NCBI GenBank assembly: GCA_958009055.1
Contig: OY253649.1
Location: forward strand, 992,001-1,056,000
Reading direction: 5' to 3'
DNA: 64,000 nt
Source: Choricystis sp. odSpoLacu1
Lineage: Eukaryota; Chlorophyta; Trebouxiophyceae
A model generated the notes under the pieces. That model was not told the origin of the DNA. It did not search any database and worked only from the letters and a program-made list of their open reading frames with translations. How positions within the stretch are numbered: the first letter of the stretch is position 1; each line of letters begins with the position of its first letter. Made by a program: the position numbers and the translations under genes. Of this stretch, positions 40,778-50,500 are shown piece after piece.

Positions 40778-42867
40778 TCAGCCGCCTGCCTCCCCGCTCA
40801 GCCCCTCGTCCGCCCACTCCAGCGTGACGTCCTCGTATCCAGGCACACTGGGCGCATGCTTCTCAAACAAGGACGCCAGCGCGCCATAGAACGCGGCGTG
40901 CGCCGCTCGCACCGCCGCCTCCCCGCTCACACCCGCCGGCGCCACCACCGGCGGCCCCACCACAAACGTCAGCGGCGACCCCCGCCTCGGCAGTGGCGTG
41001 ATCCACCACCGCCCCGCCAGCAGGAAGGGGACGGGGAAGCCGAGGGCGCGCACAGAGGCGGCTTTGACGGCGGGCAAAGGCAACGCGTCCCGAAGCGCGG
41101 CCCCCTCCCCCAACGCCAGCACGGGCACCAGGGCGGCCCCCGCGTCCAGGGCGGCCCGCACAAAGCCCGCGTGTTTGCGCACGATGACGAGGGACCGGCG
41201 GGAGTGGAGGGCGTGGGCGTGCACCAGCTCTGCCTGGCCGCCGGGGACGAGGGCGGCAGCGCGGTCGACTGCGAGCGCGCGCGCCAGAGACGGGCGGGAC
41301 ACGACGCGGGCGCCGAGCCAGGCGGCCACGTCGCGCAGGATGGGGGACCAGAGGACGGCGGATGCGACGAGGGGGATGACGACGGGGGGGGGGGATCGGC
41401 GCGACCAGACGGAGCGGAAACCCGGCAAGAGCGGCAGCGCCAAAAGTCCCACGGGATAGAGACCGTGAGGAGCATAACCAAAGAGGAGGCGACCTCCTGA
41501 ATCTAGGACGGCCGCCCACGGCGATGGCGGGGTGCGGCGACGGGCGGCGGGTCTGGTGGTGGTGTCGCCACCCTCTCCACTCCCCCACGGCGCCGTCCCG
41601 CTCAAATCGTCCCACACCACGCGGCAGCCGCCGTGCCACGCCTCCAGGGCGGCCTGGGCGCGGGCTGCGACCGCGTTGCGGAAGCGGGGCCACAGGCGGC
41701 CGCGAGTGAGGGGATCACCGCGTGACGTCGCCCAATAATAACAAGCAAGGCCAACACTCAACGCGGCCGCCCCGACCACCGGGGCCGTGGCCACAACAGC
41801 CGCGGCCGCTCCCGCCGTCATGTGGGCGGGCGCGTATATGAGGAGGGCGGTGGGCAGGGTGGTTAAGCACGCGCGCGCGGACGAGGCGGCGGCGGCCGCG
41901 CGCGCGCGCGCGCGCTGTTGCGTGCGCCCTTGCCGCCGCCCCCCGTCCGCCACGCCAGCAGCGATGCCACGAGCAGCAGCTGGGCCAGGAGGGGGGAGGC
42001 GGCCAGCGCGGTGGCGACGGCGGCGGTGGTGGCGGCCGACGCGGCGAAAGCAAAACGTGCCAACGCGAGCGTTGACACCCCGGTCACCCCCCACGCCCCC
42101 GCCTGCAGCGCGATGGCAGCTCCACCCCCCTGCAGCGGGGCCACGAACTTCCAGTCACGCACACCGTGCAGGGAGGGGCCGACGAGGCCGTGCGTGGTGG
42201 CGGTGGCGGCGGCCGCGCACGCGACCGCGGCGGCCGCGCGCGCGGCGCGGCCGGCGGGGGTTAGGCCGGCATCGAGAGTGGCGGCGACGGCAAAGCAGGT
42301 GGAGGCGAGCGCCCAGAAGCCGCCGAAGATGAGCAGGCCTGTCGTCGCGGCGCGGCGGGACACGCGGCGCCCGCGGCGGGCGACCGCGGCGGGGGCGTGC
42401 GATGCTGCTGCCAACGCAGACTGGGAAGCCAGCAGCGCCGCCGCTAGTGACAGCAACGCGGTCAACACGGCGGACACGTCGCACGTGGCCAGGCGGTGGA
42501 CGGGGCCGGCCAGGGCGGCGGCGTAGGAGGTCTGAAGGGGGGAGAGTGAGGCAGCGTCGAGCGTGCGCGCGGTTTTTCCTCGCGTCGGAATCGAGGCGCC
42601 CTCGGGTTTTTGTCCGCCCCGCCCCTCCCTGCCGACAACACAGCCCCTTTTCCAACACACACACGCCATTATGCACACTCTCTCCTCAACCAAGCCTCCC
42701 AAACTCACCGCTGCCGCCGTGCCCAGCGCTCTCACGGCCGCGCGGCCGCGCGTCGATGTCGCGGAGAGCGCGCCCCCCTTGACAGCCAGAGCGGCCGCGA
42801 TGGGGGCAGCCACCACGCAAGCTCTGGCTGCAGCACGGGCCACGAGCCCGTGTGTGTCGGCTTGCAT
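40778..42867 (-). CDS. DGAT2-family acyltransferase, apparently fused to an N-terminal multi-TM region
   Basis: DGAT2 enzymes make triacylglycerol from diacylglycerol and acyl-CoA in the ER. The C-terminal part shows LLFGYAPHGLYPVGLLALP (HPHG-type block with APHG here), LGARVVSRPSLARAL, LVPGGQAELVHA, LVIVRKHAGFVRAALDAGAALVPVLALGE, and PLTFVVGPPV with ALASLFEKH. Exons 42709-42867 and 40778-42531. The first part has about six hydrophobic helices (ATTGLLIFGGFWALASTCFAVAATL, LLAQLLLVASLLAW) and WKFVAPLQGGGAA. The two parts meet in different frames at the CG run 41897-41915; removing one CG pair makes one protein of about 636 residues. Otherwise a separate DGAT2 would start at ATG 41821, 42 bp after a stop. 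Confidence 0.75.
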
Positions 42868-42990
42868 CGCGAGCAGTGCGGTGGAGGGGCGCGTGTTTAT
42901 GCAACACAATCAAGAGCGAGGAATTATTTCTTCACGCCTCTCGACACTCCCCCTTTTTCCCTTGTCGCGTTGTTTTTTTCGGGATTCGAA

Positions 42991-44760
42991 ATGGACGTCG
43001 ACGCCCCCCACAAGCGCAAAGCAGAGGACGACAGACCGGGCCACGGCGACGGCGCCCCCGCCCCTCCCCGCCCCTCCCCCCCGCCGCCGCTGCCGTCGTG
43101 CCCGGGCGAAGACCTGTCCCACGGCCAGCGCCCCCCCGCCGACGCGGCCGTCCCGGGGCACGGCGTGCCGGTGGTGCAGCATACTGCCCCCCCGCCGCCG
43201 CTGCCGCCGCCTCTGCCGGCGGCGTCCGCCCGTCTGCTCGTCCCCGGCCACGCCGCTTGGTTTCGCTACGCCGCCGTCCACCGCGTCGAGCGGGACGCCC
43301 TGCCCGAGTGGTTTGACGGGCGGGCGGCGGACAAGACGCCAGAGGTGAGATGCGCGGAGGAAAGGGGAGAGAGGGAAAGTGAGAGGGACGCCGGCACACC
43401 ACGAATTGGCGTCGGCCCCCCCGACCTCGCCTCCTCCCCTCCCCCTCCCCACTCCACCCTCCCTCTCTCATCCATCCAGGCCTACATGAAGTTGCGCAAC
43501 CTCATCGTCGACGCCTACCGCGAGTCCCCCACCACCCGCCTCACCTTTTCGTCTGTGCGGGCGCGAGCCGCGGCAGACGCGGGCGCGGCGCTGCGCGTGT
43601 TTTCGTTTCTCGACCACTGGGGCATCGTCAACTTTCAGGCCCCGCCCGACGCCCCGGGAGCGGGAACGCCGGTGGCTGTGGCAGCTGGGGCACCCTCTTC
43701 TCTGAGGGCTGGCGGCATCGCCCTGCCCGCTGGCGCGGACGCTCTGTTCGCCTTCCCCCCGCCGACCGTCGCGGCCGGCGTGGCGGCTGCAGCGGGCGCG
43801 GGTGCGCCCCCCACCCTGGCCGCCCTGGTCGGCCGGCGCGACAGGTATGGCCGGGCGCCCGCTGTCGCGCCAACAGCAGGCGGGGAGGGAGCGGTGGCAG
43901 CAGCGCCCCGGTTTGTGTGTTCTGCAATGCCGTGGGTCGACTGCTCAGCGTCCCGCTACCACTGCACCAAGCACGCCGACGTCGTCCTCTGCCCCGCCGC
44001 CTACGCGGAGGGACGGTTTCCTCCCGGCTGCACCGCAAAAGATTTTGTGAAAGTGGAGGGGAGAGGGAGCTTGCCGGCGGTGGGTATTGGTGGTGACGCT
44101 GCCGCCCCTGCCTCCGACTGGACCGACTCTGAGACTCTCCTCCTCCTTGAAGGCGTGGAACTGCACTGCGACTCGTGGGCCGACGTGGCTGAACACGTGG
44201 GCACGCGGTCTGCGTTTGCGTGCGTCAAAAAGTTTTTGGCGCTGCCGTTGGCGGACGACCTCGCTGCTGCCGCCGTTGAAGCGCCGCCGACGGGCGGCGG
44301 CGTGCCGGCTGATGGCCACGACGCCTCCGCCGCCCTGCCCTTCACCGATGCCGGCAACCCCGTCATGGCCCAAGTCGCGTGCCTGGCCCACATGGTGGGC
44401 CCCCGCGTCGCGGCCGCGGCGGCCGCGGCCGCGCTGGATACACTGGCGGCCGAAGCCTCCTCTGGCGCGTTTGACCCGGCCGCCCCACCCCCGCCCACCG
44501 CGGCCCGCGCCGCCGCAGCAGCCGGCCTGGCCGCCGCCGCCGTTAAGGCTCGCGTCATGGCGGACGCGGAGGAGAGGGAGGTGGTGAGGCTGGCCGCGAC
44601 CGCGGCTGCTGCGCTGGGAGCGCGTGTGCACGCCAAGGCGGCCGCCCTGGATGCTCTGGAGACCGCGCTGGAGGCGGAGAGGGCGGCCGCGGACGCGTCC
44701 CGGGATGCGGCGTACGCGGAGAGGAGGGCGCTGGAGGCGGCGCGGTTGGCGGGGCGGTGA
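42991..44760 (+). CDS. SWI3-type subunit of the SWI/SNF chromatin-remodelling complex
   Basis: Two exons, 42991-43344 and 43480-44760, give 544 residues. After a Pro-rich basic N-terminus comes a SWIRM domain split by the intron (HAAWFRYAAVHRVERDALPEWFDG / YMKLRNLIVDAYRESPTTRLTF, ending FLDHWGIVNFQ). A Cys/His segment resembling the ZZ finger (CSAMPWVDCSASRYHCTKHADVVLCP) is followed by the SANT domain DWTDSETLLLLEGVELHCDSWADVAEHVGTRSAFACVKKFL. The end is a long Ala/Glu/Arg coiled-coil-like helix, as in SWI3/BAF155. The ZZ-like finger lacks some consensus cysteines. It shares a divergent promoter of about 120 bp with the acyltransferase gene. Confidence 0.9.
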   Translation: MDVDAPHKRKAEDDRPGHGDGAPAPPRPSPPPPLPSCPGEDLSHGQRPPADAAVPGHGVPVVQHTAPPPPLPPPLPAASARLLVPGHAAWFRYAAVHRVERDALPEWFDGRAADKTPEVRCAEERGERESERDAGTPRIGVGPPDLASSPPPPHSTLPLSSIQAYMKLRNLIVDAYRESPTTRLTFSSVRARAAADAGAALRVFSFLDHWGIVNFQAPPDAPGAGTPVAVAAGAPSSLRAGGIALPAGADALFAFPPPTVAAGVAAAAGAGAPPTLAALVGRRDRYGRAPAVAPTAGGEGAVAAAPRFVCSAMPWVDCSASRYHCTKHADVVLCPAAYAEGRFPPGCTAKDFVKVEGRGSLPAVGIGGDAAAPASDWTDSETLLLLEGVELHCDSWADVAEHVGTRSAFACVKKFLALPLADDLAAAAVEAPPTGGGVPADGHDASAALPFTDAGNPVMAQVACLAHMVGPRVAAAAAAAALDTLAAEASSGAFDPAAPPPPTAARAAAAAGLAAAAVKARVMADAEEREVVRLAATAAAALGARVHAKAAALDALETALEAERAAADASRDAAYAERRALEAARLAGR

Positions 44761-44841
44761 AGAGAGAGGGAAAGAGGGAGTGCGTTTTTTGGCGTGTTAT
44801 AAAAATCAATGCTCTACAAGCAAAAACAAAAACAATGAAGC

Positions 44842-46408
44842 TCAGCGTCTGGCGCCTGGTGGCGACGCAGCAGTTGCTGCAACCGCTGCGTCGACAGCCG
44901 CCACCACAGCGCGCGCAGCCCCGGCGACCGCCGCGCGCGCGCGCGCACCGCGCGCCCGCCCCCCCCCCACAGCGTCCGGAAACATGGCCGCCTCCCACTG
45001 GGCCACGTCGGAGGAGGGGGCGCCAGGCGGGGGCGGCAACACACCCGCCCGGCGGGGGACGGGCGTCCAGCCGGCATCGTCGGCGGGCGCGGCGCCTGGG
45101 GGGGGCGTGAGCGGCCGCGCGCCGGGCGGCGGCGGCAGCGGGCTGCCCGGCCCCCCGCCCGCCAGGTCGTGCAGCACGACCGCCGCCAGGGCCAGGGGGC
45201 GCCAGGCTCCCGCGTCGCAGGTGGCGAGGGCGCCCGCGCCGGCGCCCAGGGCGGGGGCGACCAGGGCGGCCGCGACGCGGTCGAGGGCGGTGCACCCTGC
45301 TGCCAGCGCAGCGACCGCGTCTGCGCCGGGTGGGGCAGCGTCCGACCCAGCGCCACCGCCGCCGCCATCACCCGCGGCGGCCGCCAGCCCCCGGCGCGCG
45401 GTGTCGCCCAGGCGGGCGGCCCAGGAGGGGGGCGGCGGCGCGGGCGTCGCCACGCCGTCAGCCGGCGAGGGGCGCACATAGAGCAGCACCCGCTCCTTGG
45501 CAGGCGGCGGCTCGGTGCTGCCTCCCACTCTCGCACACGCGGGCCACAGCTCGGTCGTGCTGCCCCGCAGGCGCACGGTGTAGGGCAGGGGGGCGTCCAG
45601 GTATTGGGCGGCGGTCGCCAACACCGCTGCCGCGCCTCCGAGCGCCGCGGCCGCCGCGTCGCGCTCCGCCCGCCCCCCCAGCTCGCCCGCGGTGGGGGGC
45701 AACGGCACGCCGCCCACGGTGGGGCGGTCGCCGGCCGCGGGCGGCGGCGTCAGGGGCAGGGCGGCCAGCAGCTCGCGCAGGCGGTGGGACGTGGCGGCGG
45801 AGAGTGCGTCGGGCGGGCGGGCGAGAGCGGCAGACGCCGCGGCAGACGCGGCCGGCAGGTCGCCCTCCGCCACGCGCGCCCGCCAGGCTGCCAGACAGGC
45901 AGACGCAGCCTGCAGGGCGGCTCGCCGGGACGCGGTGCGGGCTCGCAACGCGGCGGCAGCGGCGGTGGCTGAGTGTGGAAAAAGGGGGGGTCGTGAGGCA
46001 ACAGAAAGCAGCACGCTGCTCTGACACCAAACAAAAAAACAACACTCTCTCACCTTGCTCCGCTCGTGCGCTGGCTGCGTCTGCGGCTGCCTCTGCGGCG
46101 GCAGCAGCAGCGATGGCGGCGGCCAGGGCGGCGTCGTCGGACGCCTGTGAGGGAGAAGAGGGCTGGTTGGGGACCGCGGGCCGCGTCGTCGTCGTGCATT
46201 GGTTTTCTCACCCTCTCTCCCTCTCCCTCCCCTCTCTCTTCCCACTCACCCCGACGCCCGCCTCCTCCAACCTCGCCAGCACCGCCTTCCCGCGCGCTCG
46301 CGCCCCGTCCAGGGCCGCCACCCGGGACGCGGGCTTGGCCGCGCGCGTGGCACACGGCCCGCACAGCGCGGCCACGCGGGCGCAGCAGGCGCACAGACCG
46401 TCGGCCAT
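44842..46408 (-). CDS. ATG14/UVRAG-like subunit of the class III PI3-kinase complex
   Basis: Three exons, 46250-46408, 46054-46144 and 44842-45968, give about 458 residues. The N-terminus CACCARVAALCGPC is a pair of CxxC knuckles like those of ATG14, which target VPS34 to autophagosome sites. A coiled coil follows (Ala/Arg/Glu-rich, about residues 30-140). The conserved UVRAG/ATG14 stretch is AALGGAAAVLATAAQYLDAPLPYTVRLRGSTTELWP, matching YL-D-x-P-L-x-Y-x-x-x-x-x-G-S. The C-terminus contains Pro-rich linkers and ALAAVVLHDLAGG. Autophagy function is inferred from these two landmarks; UVRAG is an alternative. Confidence 0.65.
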
Positions 46409-46652
46409 GGTGTCGACGGCCGGCATTGAGGGGAAAGTGTCGAGGGGCGCGGGTGGTGGGAGAAGGGGGCTGCGCCCCGACGCGGGAGTCGAGGTTTGTT
46501 GTGTCGAGCGTGACTCAAAACAAAGAAAAAACGAGCGCCCTCTCCGCCCGCGTCTCTCTCGGACCGCGGGCTCGCGCCACACAGTCACACTGGCCTTACT
46601 TCCTCCCCTGCGTTCGCCAATTCGCAGGCGCGACCCCTCACCACGCACACAA

Positions 46653-47405
46653 ATGCTCCTCCGTGCTCTCGCCCACGCCACGCGCGACGCCGTCCCCCGC
46701 CGCGCCGCCCTGGCGTCGCCGGCTGTGCGGACGGGGGGGCTGCTTGACGTGCCCCGTCGCAGCGTGGCCACGCGAGCAGCCGGGGGCGAGGGTGGACCAC
46801 CGCCGTCGCCGCAGCAGCCTCGCAAAACGGTGCAGCAGCTGGTCAAGAGGATAACACGGGGTGAGTTGAGAGTGTGCGGCTGTGTTGGTTTGCAACGGGG
46901 TGTGTGTTTCATCAGAGAGAGAGGGGTGGAGAGGACCTGGGGAGGATGTTCAGTGGACGGACCCCCTGCTTCCTCCCCCCCACACACCACTCCAGCCGAC
47001 GTCGACCTCTCCTTTGCCCGGTCCGGCGGGGCAGGCGGCCAGAACGTGAACAAGGTCAACACCAAGGTGGACGCCCGGCTGAACCTGGATGCTGCGTCCG
47101 TGTGGCTGGACGGCGAAGTTCGCGCCGCGCTGGAGCGCGCGGAAAAGAAACGCATCAACAAGGACAACCAGCTCGTCGTCACATCCACCGCCACCCGGTC
47201 CCAGGCGGACAACGTGGAGGACGCGCTGGCCAAGATGCAGGCGATGCTGGATCGAGCGGCCGAGTCGACGATACCGGCAGAGGTCGATCCCGCCAAAGTG
47301 AAGGCCATGGCCAAACAGGTGGCGAGGGCGGATGAGAATCGGTTGCAGGCCAAGAAGTTCAAGGCGGACAAGAAGAAGGAGAGGAGGTCCAAGATTGAGT
47401 GGTGA
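46653..47405 (+). CDS. ICT1/ArfB-type organellar peptidyl-tRNA hydrolase (ribosome rescue)
   Basis: Two exons, 46653-46860 and 46996-47405, give 205 residues. It carries the class-I release-factor GGQ motif without a codon-recognition domain: DLSFARSGGAGGQNVNKVNTKVDARLNL, followed by LVVTSTATRSQADNVEDAL. A Lys/Arg-rich C-terminal tail (AKKFKADKKKERRSKIEW) inserts into the mRNA channel of stalled ribosomes in ArfB/ICT1. The first 40 residues are an Arg/Ala-rich organellar presequence; mitochondrion or plastid cannot be told apart. The upstream neighbour on the other strand starts 245 bp away. Confidence 0.9.
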   Translation: MLLRALAHATRDAVPRRAALASPAVRTGGLLDVPRRSVATRAAGGEGGPPPSPQQPRKTVQQLVKRITRGELRVCGCVGLQRGVCFIRERGVERTWGGCSVDGPPASSPPHTTPADVDLSFARSGGAGGQNVNKVNTKVDARLNLDAASVWLDGEVRAALERAEKKRINKDNQLVVTSTATRSQADNVEDALAKMQAMLDRAAESTIPAEVDPAKVKAMAKQVARADENRLQAKKFKADKKKERRSKIEW

Positions 47406-47449
47406 AAGAGAGCATTGTTAGAAAGGGGAAAAGAGCTTTGTTTGGTCTT

Positions 47450-47575
47450 CACACACACACACACAAGCACACAGAAGGAAGTCGCACACACACACACACA
47501 CACACATGGAAAACACAGCCAGGCAGAGGGCACACACAGACACACACAGACACACAAACACACGCTCCGCACACA
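47450..47575. repeat. CA-rich microsatellite between convergent genes
   Basis: Several CA and CACACAGA tracts fill the 3' region between the ICT1-like and SET-domain genes. Confidence 0.85.
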
Positions 47576-50500
47576 TCAGTTCAGCGTGCCGCGGCACGTC
47601 GGCGCGCCGCACGCGCACGCGACTTTGGAGGCCGCCCCCTCCTCATCAAACCGGTAGTCGTACGTCAGCTCCTGCCCTGGCGCCACTGCAGCCCTCGCAA
47701 AGAAGGCGATGCGGGGGCGGCCGGCGCCGTCGGGCACGACCCGGGTGTAGAGGCAGGGCGCGCAGGCGTGGTTGGTGAAGCGCGCGGCGGCGCCGGTGGC
47801 GGTGCCATCCACGACGGAGGCTGCGTCCCGCGCAAACAGGTAGCAGTCCGCCCCCGCCGCCACGTGGGCGGCCTCCCGGGCGGAGGCGAGGGGGCCGGCC
47901 CGCACGACGAGGCCTCGGTACTCAGCGATGAGGGCGTCCGGGGGGAGGGGGGCGACCGCGTGCAGGCCCCACCCGGCGATCCCGCTCTTGCCGATGGCCA
48001 GGCGGCGGGGTTCGGCGGCGGCCGCGGCTGCGAGGCGGGCGGCAGTGGAGGCTCTGTCGACGGCGGCGGCCGCGGCTTCATCGTCGGGGGAGGGGGCGGT
48101 GGGGGGGGGGGGGGGGGGGGGGTCGCGTCGACCGGCGCCGCAGCGACGCCCGCCGCGGCCGCGCGCGCGGCGGCCGCCGCCTCCCACTCTGCCCGCGGCG
48201 TGGCGCGCGCGGCGTGCGGCAGCTTGGCCAGCGGCGTGCGCGCCGGCCCGCGCACCAGGTGGGGCACCGCCTTGACGTAGGCCCGCTTGCCAGCCAGCAG
48301 CCTCGGCGGCCCGCGCCGCGCACCGGCGCGCTGCGGCGGCGACCGCGACCGCGACGCGGACGCGCCCGCCGCCCTGTCCCGGGCGGCCCGGTCCAGCAGG
48401 CGGGCCGACCGCCGAATCTGTTTGCACACCGCGCACGCGCAGCCGGGCTTGTGGCCGGCGGGCAGGCCTTCTGCCAGGACGGGGAGGGGGGCCAACACAC
48501 CAGCCGCCAGGCACGCCGCGCGCACCGTCGTGGACGCCCCCCCCCCCGGCCTCGGCGGGGGTGCTGCATCCACGCCGTGCGCGGCCAGCCAGTCGCCCAC
48601 CGTGCGCCCGGGGCCGTCCGCGCCGCCGTCGACGCGGATCGACGCCTTCCACTTTTTGCACACGCCGCGCCCCGCCATCCTCTCAAACTCGGTGCCCGCC
48701 ACGCGGCGGGGGGGGTCACCGGGGAGTTCGACCGAGCAGGTGGCGACGTCAAAGATGCCGGTCAGGGGGCCGCACACGACGGGGACCGAGCGCGGCGCAC
48801 CCGGGGGCAGCGTGCGCGGGGGGCCGCACAGTGCATCACTCCCACCTTCCTCGGCGGCGGCGGCTGCAGCTGCGTCAGCAGCATCGTCCGCCGCTTTGGC
48901 GGTTGCCGCGGCGGCGGCTTCAGCGGCGGCGGTGGCGCCGGTGGGGGCAGCGGCTGGCCAGACAACGCGCGCGTCCGACAACGCCACCTCCTCCCGTACA
49001 CCGTCGTCTTCATACACGACGGTGTGCTTGTCGCTGGAGGCATCGTAACCGGTGACGGCGCCATAGTAAAACTGGGCGTCTCCATCCCACCACACGCCGA
49101 TGCGGCGGCCGACGGCGGCTGTGCCGGCGGGTGGCGGCGCGCCATCGCCGTCGGCGCCCGCCACCGCGGCCGCGGCTTCGGCGGCCGCGGCCGCCGCTTT
49201 GTCGGCGGCCGCCTGGGCGGCAGCACGGGCGGCGGCGGCTTGGGCGGCCTGGGCGGCAGCCAGCGCGGCGTCGCGGGCGGAAGGGATCGACCGCGCGCGC
49301 GGGCCCACGCGCGCGAGGCGCCCGGCCGCCCGTTCCACGCTTTCGTCGTGCCACTCGAGGGCGCCATCGTCCAGGTACCAGACATGCAGAAAGCGGGTGG
49401 TGGTGGTGGTGGTGGTGGCAGCATCGTCGTCGGCGGCGACACTCTCACTCTCCACCTCCTTCACTCGCACCACCACGCCCTCATACCAGTCCGCGTCCGC
49501 CGGCCACAGCAGGCGCACCCGGGCGCCCAGCTCAATGGGGGTGGCGTCCTCGGCGGCCACCAACAGGCTGCCGTCCGGCGGCGCGGGCGGTGGCGGCTGC
49601 GCAGCGCGCGCCGCAGCACGCGCGGCCGCGCGTGCGGCCTCGGCCGCCGCCTCCACGTCGGCGGCACGTGGGGCGGTGCACCCCAGTGCAGCGCACACGC
49701 TGTCGACCAACGTTTCCAGGGCCGATTCAGCGGCAGCCTCGGTCGCTGCCTCCCACGCTTCTACAGCGGCTGCATTCGCAGCCAGCCCAGCCAGCACGTC
49801 CCGGGTGGCGCGCTTGGAGGCCAGCCAGTCGGCCACCGTGTGGCGGCGTCCATCACCGGACGCGTAGGGGGGGACTGTCAGAGAAGAGCGCCACTTTTTG
49901 GTGTCGCCGCGGCCAGCCAGCGCTTCGAACCTAGATCCTGAGACCACGCCGCACCAGGGCGCCGACACGCGCAGCGTGCGCAGGCACAGGGTGCCCGCCT
50001 TGCCGCCACACTCGACCGCGACGGTGGGGGGGAGGCCGGGGGGCAGGGGCACGAGGGTGGCGGGGGGCGGGTCGGGCGACGGCGACGGCGACCGCGCGCC
50101 GGTGTCGGCGGGCGGAGACGGCGCCGCCTCTGGGGATGGCGACTTGACCGCGGGCGTGGGTTCCAGCTCTGTCGGCGTTGCCTCCCGCCCCGGCGTCGGC
50201 GTCGGCGTGCGCGGCGCGACGGGCAGCCACCACGCGCCCTCGGCGGCCGCGCACCCAACGCCCGTCCCGTGCGACACACGTGTCGCCGCCCAGTCGGGCC
50301 ACGGGGTTAGGCGGGCTGCGCCTCCGGGCGCGGGTGGGCGGGGGGCGGCGGGAGGGGGAGGCCACGGCTGGCCGTTCCACAGGCCGGCCGCGTCGGCTCC
50401 ATCGGCTGCGGCCGCAGCGTCGGCGGGCGCCTCCGAAGCAGCCCGCGCGTCGCCGCCGTCGCCGGCCGCCCCGTCCCCAGCATCAGGGGACACGCCAGGC

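Noticed and set aside
40505..41500. 331-codon plus-strand frame opposite the acyltransferase
   Set aside because: Low-complexity Gly/Arg/Gln content and no domain; the opposite strand encodes a clear DGAT2 domain.
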